From NCBI GenBank assembly GCA_018806915.1, contig JAGKQI010000091.1, forward strand, positions 2,108,001 to 2,172,000: a stretch of 64,000 nucleotides of DNA, read 5' to 3'. A program made the translations under genes and the position numbers. Below are positions 1 to 8,509 of the stretch, piece after piece. This DNA is from Phytophthora colocasiae. Lineage: Eukaryota > Oomycota > Peronosporomycetes > Peronosporales > Peronosporaceae. The notes beneath the pieces were generated by a model. It was not told the origin of the DNA. It did not search any database and saw only the letters and a program-made list of their open reading frames with translations. Position 1 is the stretch's first letter, and the number at the start of each line of letters is the position of its first letter.

Positions 1-30
1 TGACCCGTTTCCGTGCTGTCTCTTGCGTTT

Positions 31-286
31 TGTTGCTGGGGTAGACTTTAGCGCTTGGTAGAAGGAGTTGTAGAGATGCTGTAAAAGAAGAAGTAAGATT
101 AATTTGCTTAGAACCGCTGAGGTTCATTAGATTCTAGTATCAAGTAGCCAAAGTTCCTGTGTAGAACTTCAGCTACCAGTCATTTACTTTACATGTATTA
201 CATATTGGAGTCACAAGTACCGTGTCCCTTCAGTATGAGATTGTAGAGGGAACGGTGAGGTTGCTCAGACGAGCCTAACCCCAACA
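31..286 (-). repeat. Copia-1 3' LTR
   Basis: This is the copy downstream of pol. It matches 6354-6609 along its whole length by eye. As it also lies 5' of the plus-strand ORF at 394, it could serve as that ORF's promoter or leader (inference). Confidence 0.95.
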
Positions 287-393
287 GCCTCCCTGGCTCG
301 TCATCAGGTCTTATTCGCACTGTTTTTGGAAAGTTACGGAATCGTAGAGTCGGCCAAGATGTCAAGGACGTGAAATAGTGCTGTGCAAAATCT

Positions 394-1524
394 TTGCAAG
401 CATGCGTGTACACTGCCGACATCTCTCATTCTCTGTCTTCTCACGTCCCGCCACATTCAGTCTCCATCAGGTCCGAACGTATGCAAACTGGTCCAGAGCT
501 CAGTAATTACACGCCAGCTCCAGACAGGATGTCGCGGTCGGCCTTGGTGGTGCCTGTGGCGTTTGGAGGTGTCGTTCAGTCGCTCGAGAAGCAATTGCCG
601 GATTTGCACGACATCGTACGGCCTGCGCAACTTCCATCGACTGCGTTACCATCAGTTATCAGCTCGACTCCGGTGGCGGTGCCTCGCACGCCTCAGCCTC
701 AGCTAGAACAGCAGATATTGCACCCTAGAAGGAGTCTTCGCCCACGAAAATTAACCAAAATCAATGTGCCAGCATATTCAGAACGCCCAAATCGACCTTC
801 AAATCGCAGGAAACCCCGTAAAATCGCGCAAACAGTGCCAACCTGGAAAGTTGCGTATATCAAAGATCGTGTGACGACAGCATCAGGGCAGGTTCTCTAC
901 AGAGTACTATGGCGAAAGAAGTTTGGTCGGCACCCAAGAACGTGGGAGCCACGCGAGATGCTCACGGCTGATGGCTTCAGTGATGCATTGGCCATTGTGG
1001 ACGAATGGGTCGGTGCAGGACGGAAGGAGGACTTCTTCCAATTTGTTTCTGAGAAGTACCCATCCGTGGCAGGTGCAAATCCTTCAGGTACCTGCCTTTT
1101 TCTGGCTTTACAGCAGGCGTTAGTACTGGTTGGTGACTCACGAGGCGTAAAAGATGCAGATATTCAAGAATTCATTGCACGCTCAGCTGATCTCGACCAA
1201 GATGTTTCTCGTGGGGTCCCCTGGCGTGTATTTAGGGCGTTTATTGCTCAGGTGCGCTTACGAGGGTCTGAGCTCTCACTGGTCGATATTGAGTGCAATA
1301 GGCATCGAACTGGCCATCGTGGTGTTGCTGCAATTGAGAGATTGCCTCTTGAGGAGGGCTTCTATTTGGTTGCTGCCAGTAATTCTATGGCGGTTGGGCA
1401 TGCATTTGTCCTGCATGTTGCAAGTAGTCAATATACAGTGTACGACGACAACATTAGGCAGCCTCTGCGGTCTCACGGCGAATGGATCGACCGATTAATG
1501 TTTGTTCGAAGGGTTGCCATTTAG
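394..1524 (+). CDS. Antisense Copia-1 ORF: chromodomain plus papain-fold cysteine protease-like domain
   Basis: This 376-codon ORF lies inside Copia-1 on the strand opposite to pol, between pol and the 3' LTR. Residues 105-150 are basic and proline-rich. Residues about 151-205 look like a chromodomain (WKVAYI, then VLYRVLWRKK, then RTWEPREML). Residues about 225-352 have the order of a cysteine peptidase: SGTCLFLALQQAL (Cys234), GHAFVLHV (His336) and YTVYDDN (Asp351/352), most like an OTU-type or related papain-fold enzyme. Met30 (481) or Met46 could be the true start. It ends 219 bases before the pol stop, so the two genes converge. Gypsy integrases carry chromodomains as C-terminal tails; here the domain is a free-standing protein of a Copia element. 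A role in targeting or in removing ubiquitin-like marks is inference only. Confidence 0.75.
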   Translation: MQACVYTADISHSLSSHVPPHSVSIRSERMQTGPELSNYTPAPDRMSRSALVVPVAFGGVVQSLEKQLPDLHDIVRPAQLPSTALPSVISSTPVAVPRTPQPQLEQQILHPRRSLRPRKLTKINVPAYSERPNRPSNRRKPRKIAQTVPTWKVAYIKDRVTTASGQVLYRVLWRKKFGRHPRTWEPREMLTADGFSDALAIVDEWVGAGRKEDFFQFVSEKYPSVAGANPSGTCLFLALQQALVLVGDSRGVKDADIQEFIARSADLDQDVSRGVPWRVFRAFIAQVRLRGSELSLVDIECNRHRTGHRGVAAIERLPLEEGFYLVAASNSMAVGHAFVLHVASSQYTVYDDNIRQPLRSHGEWIDRLMFVRRVAI

Positions 1525-1743
1525 ACTTAAATAATAAACTCATACATTTTATACCTCTCATTTCACATATTATTAATTGTTGTATATTTGGTGGCTGTAG
1601 TACCAGGGAAACCTCAGTGAGGGTAAAACCTATTGGATGCAGTGAGTAAACCTACGATAAGGGAAAACCTCACGCTGTCCTGTGACTCATTGGTAATGTG
1701 AAGTGGTATATATATGTACGGGATAATTCTTATATATTCAGTT

Positions 1744-3642
1744 TTATGCTAGTTCAGTTATCGATTGCATTCCTAGTTTTCGTCTTAGGCTACGGAACTG
1801 ATGTTTGTCAAGTGACTTAGTAAAAATGTCTGCTACCATTGATTTGGTGTTGCAGTATACGACGCTGAATTCATGTCGCTCTACTTTTTCTTGAACAAAA
1901 TGGTATCGGATGTCGATGTGTTTCGATCGTCCGTGTAGTTCCGGGTTGCTAGCAATTTTGATGCAGCTTTGATTGTCCTCCATGATGACAGTTGGTTTAC
2001 TTGTCGCAAACCCAAGCTCTTTCAGTAACAGCTTGAGGAAGATTACCTCTTGCATGCAATGGCACAGTGCGATGTACTTAGCCTCTGTTGTCGAGAGCAC
2101 AACCGTATGGTGCTTCCTCGAAAGCCATGAAATCGGACTTGCTCCGATCATGGTGACATACCCACCAACTGACCTTCTAGTGTCAGGGCAATTAGCATAG
2201 TCGGAGTCTGTGTAGGCCGTGAGATGATCAGCTAGGTTACTAGCCTCAACCGACGTCGATCCACCGAGTAGCAAACCGTGGTTAGTTGTACCAGATAGAT
2301 ATTTTAGACCTCTTACTACAGCTTTCCAGTGCTCCTTTCCAGGGTTCACTAAGAATTGGCTGACTTCGCGCATGTAGTATGCTAGATCTGGGCGAGTGCC
2401 GACCATGAGATACATGAGACTGCCTACTACTTCTCTGTATGGGAAGCCTTTCATAGCCTCCCTCTCTTCTTGGGTCTGAGGCTCCATGGCTTTTGTAAGC
2501 TTGATGCTGCGGTCTGAGGGCGTCGCAATAGAGTACGAAACAAGATGTTTGAACTTGTCGAGGACATTTGTAGCATACGTTTGCTGGTGAATAAAGATTG
2601 TTCGGGCTTTACGGTTCCGTTCAATGGACCAGCCGAGAATGTACTTCACCTCCCCTAAATCTGTCATTGAAAATCTCTGTTTCAGGGCCGATTTAATGCG
2701 GCATACGAGGCTAACAGTGGGTGCTATGATAAGCAGGTCGTCCACATAGACAGCTATGTAGCATACTTGGCCATCAAAGGTTGCCATAAAGACGCAGCTG
2801 TCTTTAATCAATTTGTGAAAGCCGAGGCCCTCAAGGAAGGAGCACAGTGTCTGATACCAAATACGAGGTGCTTGTTTAAGGCCGTAAAGGCTCTTTAGGA
2901 GTTTGCAGACAAGGTGCTCTTGGCCAGCAGCAGCGAAACCTTCGGGCTGGGCCATGTAGATTTCTTCCGAGAGGAAGCCATTTAAGAAGGCTGTCTTCAC
3001 ATCCATCTGATGGACCTCGTAGTCTAGTAATGCTGCTATGACCAGGAGGAGGCGTAGGACCTCCATCCTGATAACAGGAGAGAAGATCTCGGTGTAGTCA
3101 ATGCCATATTGCTGTAGAAAGCCTTTAATAACTAGGCGTGCCTTAAACCGGTCGATTTCACCCGAGCCTGTGTACTTCACAACGAAGACCCACCGGTTTT
3201 GGAGAACACGGCGGCCTTTGGGTGGTGGGACTAGGACCCACGTTTCATTGTTCGTGAGTGACGCAAATTCAGATTCCGCAGCAATTCGCCATTGTCTAGC
3301 ATAAGACGATTTCATGGCTGCTTTGTAGGACTTAGGCTCAGGCACATACCGAATAGCAAGCAGACTAAGAGTTTGAGTTGTACGTTCATCGTTTTCTCGA
3401 GTATTTTCCTCTGACGTCAGCTCTGTAAGGTTGACTGCTTCCTCGTATCGAGGACGTTTAGCAGAGGACTGTGGAGGTGTTGAAGACGTCTCCGTCACAA
3501 AAGAGTAGATGATTTCGCCTCGGTCATTAGCATCAGTGGCATTGCTCAGCGGAGTCGGCGTCGCTGCAGGTGTTATAAGGGGTGGGACAGCAGGTCCGAC
3601 CTTCGGGGGACAGCTTGATCCGACCCTTGGGGATTGGCTGGT
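1744..3642 (-). pseudogene. Copia-1 pol, reverse transcriptase and RNase H part
   Basis: The segment encodes the Copia RT: KAARLVI-like entry, MDVKTAFLNG, SLYGLKQAPRIWY and the catalytic YVDDLL. The RNase H follows, with YTDSDYA and STTEAKYIAL. It stays in the same reading frame as the integrase segment, from which it is separated by a single TAA at 3643-3645; a GTG at 3498 is the first conventional start. The C-terminus, including the final KHQFRSLRRKLG, is complete. Copia polyproteins are normally one ORF, so this stop is either a knockout or needs read-through. The sequence from 3642 to 3499 is open and proline-rich, the usual linker between integrase and RT. Confidence 0.9.
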
Positions 3643-4830
3643 TTAAATATTGGACGTGGGACTATCACCAGACGGAGCAGTATCAACCAGATGAGTAGGT
3701 AGCGGCAATGGATCGGGTGTGTCGTCGACATCCGCAAGAGTTGGAAAGCTGTCTTCCTGAAAGACGACGTCACGGCTGTAAACAATGGCCTTCGTTGAAA
3801 CGTCCATGAGACGATACCCCTTTTTGTGACTAGGAATGCCTAGATATAGACATAGCTTTGCTCGTGCATCTAGCTTATCCCTGTAGATGTCATTGATGTG
3901 CGCGTATGCAGCACACCCAAACACCTTCAGGTATTGCACACTCGGTTTGCGATTGTACCATAGCTCATAGGGACTGCAAGTGTAGGTGTTCTCACTCGGT
4001 GTCATGTTAAGTAGTGTAGTAACGTGACTGACACATTCTGCCCAGAGCGGTTTGGGTAGTTTGGCATCAAGTAGGAGGGCACGTACACGTTCCATAATCG
4101 TGCGCATGCGCCGCTCAGCGACCCCGTTTTGCTGTGGTGTGTAAGCGTTCGTAAATTGCGCATGAGTTCCGTATCGTTTAAAGATAATGCGGCCTAACTT
4201 CTCGTACTCCTTCGCATTATCAGCTTGAAAGACCTGAACATCCAAGTCCGGGGTAGGACCTGGATATTCTAGGGTGTGCACATCAGAGCGGAAGATGTTT
4301 AAGGCTTTCATTCGGAAGTCTTCGTAGCAAGAGTAAAGTTGACTCCGAGTCTTAATAGGGTACGCAAACATGTATCGCGTAAAGTCATCAATGAAGATGA
4401 CAAAGTAGCGACAACCGCTGAGACTAAAAACGGGTAATGGTCCACAGATATCAGAATGTACTTTGTGCAACGGCATTGAAGCACGTTCAACACGTCTATT
4501 GGAGGGAAATGCAGCGCGGTGTGACTTCGCGTAAGTACATGCAGAGCAAAAGAAATTGTCTGTAGGAACTCTGGTGTTGGCATCAAGTCCGTGGATGGCT
4601 TGGTCCTTAGTGAGCGCCAGACGTAGCCACGTGGGCTTCTTGCTTCTGGATCGGCGTGGCCGTAAACTGGTACAGCTTCGCAGTGGTTGACTTCTTCGCC
4701 TTGAGGTTGAAGCGGTGGTCGGTCTGAACCGTGCACACGGCTCGCTGGAACGTGAAACGGAAGTCGTGTTCCACAGCGGCAGCAACTGACAGCAGGTTGT
4801 AGTGAAGCTGTGGTGCGTAAAGTACGTCAC
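3643..4830 (-). pseudogene. Copia-1 pol, integrase part
   Basis: The recognisable integrase starts near 4620 with the GAG-pre-integrase/zinc-binding residues (FFCSACTYAKSHR). The catalytic core follows: HSDICGPL, IDDFTRYMF, FQADNAKEYE and NAYTPQQNGVAERRM, so all three acidic residues are present. The first 70 or so residues of the open frame are a shadow of the protease frame and are not real. The frame changes against gag-protease at about 4607-4640, close to the point where the conserved LxHxRLGH motif is expected. The last codon before the TAA is at 3646. Confidence 0.88.
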
Positions 4831-6349
4831 GCAACGTCAGCTGTCGCTGACCTCCCTTAGAATCTGTCACCTGAAGGACGACATCACCTGTGCCTTCAAT
4901 GGGTATCTCAGATTTCCCACCGACCGTTATTGTGCCAGTAGCAGGAGTCTTCGAAACGAACCACTCGGCATGCTGGGTGACGTGGCTAGTGCAGCCCGAG
5001 TCGACCGTCCAGCTAGAGTCGAAGGTGGTTGATGCTTGAGCCGTTAGGCTGATAGCGGGCGGAACAGGCTTCACCACTGTCACGACAGCGATGCGTGCTT
5101 CTTCACGGCGGGACTGATCGTATCCACCTTCATCACGACGAGATTGCTGATTTTCCTTGCTATTGTTGTCGCTGTTGTTGCCACCCCGACCTCCGTTGGT
5201 CCGACCTCGACCGCCTGTCTTCCAGGATCCACGTCCACGACCGGAGTTGTTCCCACGTCGTTCGTAGGGGTGGGACCGGTTAGAGTTCCCACCGCGGAAC
5301 TCAAAATTCGCAGGCAGGACAGTTCCTGCCTTCACAGTACCATCCCGAAGGTCTTTTTGCAGCCCGCGACATTGCCGAATATCATGGCGAGGCTTCTGGC
5401 AGTAGCTGCAGATCTGGCTGTCGACCTTCGTACGTACCGGGGTTTGGGCTGGAGCAATGAGAGCTCGCTCTCCCTTGGTAGTACGGCTTTCAGGGGTACC
5501 CTTCGCCAGAGTGTAACGCGTCTCAGCCTCCATTTTGCGGATCTTGTCCTCGATGCTCGTCTTGAGCTCGTCATACGGGATATACTTCCGGTTACCTTTC
5601 CAAATGCGCAGGTCGTCCTTCCAGGACGCTGGCATAGAGTGGAACAGGTAGACAGACTTTTGTCCGTCAGTGAGGACCGATTCGGTCGCCTTGGACGCGG
5701 CTCGCATCGCGTCTTCGAGGATGAGAAAGAACTCGTTCACGTCGCTCCCTTCCTCGTACTTGGTTTCCATGAGGAAGTGCAGAATATAGTACGGGTCGCC
5801 ATGGAACGCGGCACCCTCGTACTTCTTGCAGATGGCTTGGAAGATGTCGTAGGCCGTGGTGAGGTTCTTGACCAGACGTATGTGCGTGTCATCCATCGTC
5901 TTCATCAGGAATGACTTGGTCTGCGCCTCCATGCGGCGGAGGCGGCGGGAAGACAGTGGCACGCGCTTTTCCTTAGCTGACCGACGCTGCGACTTGCGCT
6001 GCGAAAACGGGCGTACCGGGGAGGGTGGCTTGGGCTTCACACTGGTCTTGGCATCGTCATCACCGCCGGACGCGTCTTCGCCAGAGCTTGGCTCGTAGTC
6101 GACAGCTTGCGAGTCATAATCGGCTGGCGAGGAGACCGTAGGGACGCCGTCGGTAGAGTCGGACATCTCGCTGTCGGACGAATCTTCGTCATCGTCGTCA
6201 CTACTTAACCCGTCGTAGTCCTTCTTCGTGACGAACCCGAGTAGGTGCTTGCCATCAAGTGATGCCGTCACTCGGGCCTTCCACACGTCGTAGTTCCTTG
6301 AGCCGGAAAGCCGGGGGAAGTCGTCACTTGAGGCTCGGCTGGGACTCAT
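4607..6349 (-). pseudogene. Copia-1 gag and aspartic protease part
   Basis: The frame starts with ATG only five bases inside the 5' LTR. It has an acidic stretch (residues 50-85), a gag core (SFLMKTMDDTHIRLV), a CCHC knuckle CSYCQKPRHDIRQC, a Gly/Arg/Asn-rich region and a Copia protease active site WTVDSGCTSHVT. It runs out of frame at 4607 in the pre-integrase region. The gag gene itself looks intact; the defect only affects what lies downstream. Confidence 0.9.
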
Positions 6350-6353
6350 AACC
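6339..6353 (-). promoter_or_regulatory. Copia-1 primer-binding site of the half-tRNA type, overlapping the gag start
   Basis: Directly after the 5' LTR the minus strand reads GGTTATGAGTCCCAG. Its complement CTGGGACTCATAACC resembles the anticodon arm of initiator tRNA-Met, with CAT as anticodon. Drosophila copia and yeast Ty5 are known to prime from this internal part of the initiator tRNA rather than its 3' end. The gag ATG (6349-6347) is the complement of the anticodon itself. Confidence 0.7.
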
Positions 6354-6609
6354 TGTTGCTGGGGTAGACTTTAGCGCTTGGTAGAAGGAGTTGTAGAGAT
6401 GCTGTAAAAGAAGAAGTAAGATTAATTTGCTTAGAACCGCTGAGGTTCATTAGATTCTAGTATCAAGTAGCCAAAGTTCCTGTGTAGAACTTCAGCTACC
6501 AGTCATTTACTTTACATGTATTACATATTGGAGTCACAAGTACCGTGTCCCTTCAGTATGAGATTGTAGAGGGAACGGTGAGGTTGCTCAGACGAGCCTA
6601 ACCCCAACA
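6354..6609 (-). repeat. Copia-1 5' LTR
   Basis: 256-bp terminal repeat, TG...CA, identical to 31-286 by eye. It holds the presumed Copia-1 promoter, reading toward lower coordinates. Confidence 0.95.
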
Positions 6610-6937
6610 CGTTTTATTCGCCATCTTCGTACGTAACCGTTTCTTTTGTTGTGCAACAATAAGATGAGGCCCCTGTATGACCACCATGTAACAGGTTTAC
6701 TCTTTCACTGCCAGTCAGCGGGTCGTCGCTCGTGTGCTGCGCTGGGTGGTGTGCCCAAGGATCGGGTGTCAAAGGACACTCTTCAACGTTAATTACTCGT
6801 CTCCTGGCTCGGTTCACCGCGCCGGCTCGTTCGTCGTTCGTCAACGAGAACTGCCTACTTATATTAATGTAATGATATACACTACTTTCCTCTGTTCCGC
6901 TTCTTCGGGCGGTCCCTCACAGCTAACTCGCTGCCAC

Positions 6938-7229
6938 TTCGTCGTTTGTAAGCGGGTCTTTCAACGCCACTTGTGGTTGTCTCCACTTATCAACAGCTCT
7001 TGCTGCTGACCCTCGTCGTTTGTTGGGGATCTCTTGTGTCCACCCGTTGTTGTCTCAACGTCTCTCTCTCTCTCTCCTCAACAGCTTTCGCTGCCCCTCG
7101 TCGTTTGGTAAGCTGGTCTCTGACCTGCTCGTGGTTGTCTCCACTTCCAGCTTCCACCACTGGTTCTCGTCGTTTAGAGCGGTCCTTCCGGTCTCCACTC
7201 GTTGTTGTCTCAACTCCCTTCGTAGCTGA
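6938..7229. repeat. Imperfect tandem repeat, period about 70-85 bp, four units
   Basis: Units begin near 6938, 7010, 7095 and 7165, each with TCGTCGTTTG/A. Forty to fifty bases later each has GTTGTCTC(C/A)AC. A CT microsatellite (7062-7078) lengthens the second unit. Confidence 0.6.
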
Positions 7230-7282
7230 CACACCGCCAACTCGAAGTGCTTCTCGCTCGTCTACTCGTACGGCGTCTCACT

Positions 7283-7388
7283 CCGCAAACTCGGCACTTG
7301 CGTCTCACCCGGCAATTTCGGAAGTGTGCCCTACGCGGCAATTTCCGGACTGCGTTCTGCTCGGCAAATTCGGAAGTCCTTCATTGCG
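7283..7388. repeat. Imperfect 26-27 bp tandem repeat, four units
   Basis: Units start at 7283, 7309, 7336 and 7362 with the core CGGCAAATTCGGAAGT and variants. Spacing is regular but sequences are diverged. Confidence 0.65.
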
Positions 7389-7575
7389 TCCGGCTGGCAT
7401 CCCAGTCAGTCGCATCTTCAACATGGGCCTGTCCTCGTACATCTTCGTGAGCGTTCTTCTCATTGGTGCTCCTGCGATCCACTTCAAGGTCTCCGTTCAT
7501 ATCCTTCGCACTCACTGGCTGCTGTGGGATGTCAGAACCCAGGTTCACACCCATCTGCAAGTCAGGCATATTACA

Positions 7576-7997
7576 TCATGATAGCGACTCGATCGTTCCG
7601 ATATATCCATCGAATGCTGTTTCTATATTGGGAATCGGTCTGAATACGATAATTCATTTCGTGGAAGTTCGGGAACAGGGTCTTCAGTGAGATAGTACGT
7701 GGGGTAGGCACGATCCGTGACACTGCAAATAACATCGGCACTCAAAACCTGCAAATTCGGTGGGCAAAGAACTCTTGTGGTCGTGTTCATGATTGGGGAT
7801 TGTTGTTTCGAGCAGTAAAATTCGGAAATGGCGTCGATCTTGTGCTGGTCTTGGTCTGAGAGAACCCCTTTCAGACGGTCCCTAAGGACATGAGCTGCTG
7901 GCACTGCTGCGCAGCGTGAGTTTTTCGAGACGTCAAATTTAATCAAGTTTTGGTCGTATTCTACTATATGACCCATAACTAGTACATGTACATGCAC
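7576..7997 (-). pseudogene. Inverted partial copy of the bZIP gene 5' part
   Basis: The minus strand here matches 14315-14760 on the plus strand. Both contain an ATG-AACACGACC stretch, then CCCACCGAATTTGCAG, then a coding stretch reading TDRAYPTYYLTEDPVPEL (TDRAH in the other copy). In this copy the ATG is in frame with that stretch, while the other copy has a 49-base insertion at 14548-14596. Similarity ends at the ATCATGA at about 7576, before the bZIP domain, so this is only an N-terminal fragment with its upstream region. Confidence 0.75.
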
Positions 7998-8003
7998 ATG
8001 CAT

Positions 8004-8236
8004 GTATTACACTCATCAAAAGTATCGTACTAAGTACAAAACCAATACCAACTCCAGAACCGACAGTTGCGCCGACATTCGCTCCTACTCCAGCCCCCCA
8101 ACGCCTGATCCAGGTCCTTGGGAGACGAAGACCATTGGTCACGACGAGGTAAAGCCGTTCCCTGAGCCGAAGCCGTTTCGGAGAAAGCTGGCGTGAAGTT
8201 CAAGCCTCAAATCCAAATTCGGACTGGGTGTGTACC
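8004..8236 (+). pseudogene. NLP (NPP1-type) gene, 5' fragment
   Basis: A proline/threonine-rich stretch (about 8045-8100) is followed by sequence like the N-terminus of mature necrosis- and ethylene-inducing-like proteins ([15 protein letters not shown] near 8130-8172). Two frame changes are visible, one before and one after that stretch, and no signal peptide is evident. The fragment stops at the target duplication of the Gypsy element and continues at 13331. NLPs are secreted cytolysins that bind sphingolipids of plant membranes. This copy is dead by frame breaks as well as by insertion. Confidence 0.8.
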
Positions 8237-8444
8237 TGTTGTCTCCAGTACAAAGGAAAGCAAATTGAATTGTGTTGGTTATCTCAAAACTCTAAGTACT
8301 GCTTGGCCTTGCTTCTAGGCCACGTCTACGAACTCGTACAGCTTCTAGAATACGCATTCTAGAACTCCAAGCACCAACTTGTGCTTTGCCCTAGATTTGC
8401 AACATGCATGGCGGCGGACACGAGATCGGCCAGGGCTGGCCACA
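8237..8444 (-). repeat. Gypsy-1 3' LTR
   Basis: 208 bp; differs from the other LTR at the fourth base (T against G), in AAAACTC against AAAGCTC, and in CCAACTT against CCAATTT. Confidence 0.93.
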
Positions 8445-8509
8445 CTGCCTCCCCAGAGTCTGCCGCTCTTGTATATGTAACCGCACGGGGCGATGGTGCT
8501 TTGAGGGTG

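Larger units (their letters stand above)
31..6609 (-). mobile_element. Copia-1, complete Ty1/Copia LTR retrotransposon
   Basis: The element is bounded by two 256-bp LTRs (31-286 and 6354-6609) that I read as identical and that start TGTTG and end CAACA. It is flanked by a 5-bp target duplication, CGTTT, at 26-30 and 6610-6614. The pol order gag, protease, integrase, RT, RNase H on the minus strand makes it Copia. A purine-rich tract (GGGAGGC on the minus strand) abuts the 3' LTR at 287. Pol is broken by one frameshift and one stop, although the identical LTRs indicate a very recent insertion. An unrelated ORF lies antisense between pol and the 3' LTR. Confidence 0.95.
6615..7575. other. Non-coding stretch with short tandem repeats
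   Basis: No ORF here has a recognisable domain; the longest (6973-7581, plus) runs through tandem repeats and has no protein-like composition. The sequence is rich in CTCGTCG and GTTGTCTC motifs. A short minus-strand frame at 7381-7569 is hydrophilic and unrecognised. This is the DNA into which Copia-1 inserted. Confidence 0.5.

Noticed and set aside
5144..5914. 256-codon plus-strand ORF opposite Copia-1 gag
   Set aside because: It mirrors the gag reading frame, has no recognisable domain and is explained by codon bias on the opposite strand, unlike the ORF at 394-1524.
6973..7581. 202-codon plus-strand ORF with a hydrophobic start that could pass for a secreted effector
   Set aside because: It runs through two blocks of tandem repeats, has a low-complexity Ser/Arg composition, and no RxLR-dEER or other effector motif is seen.
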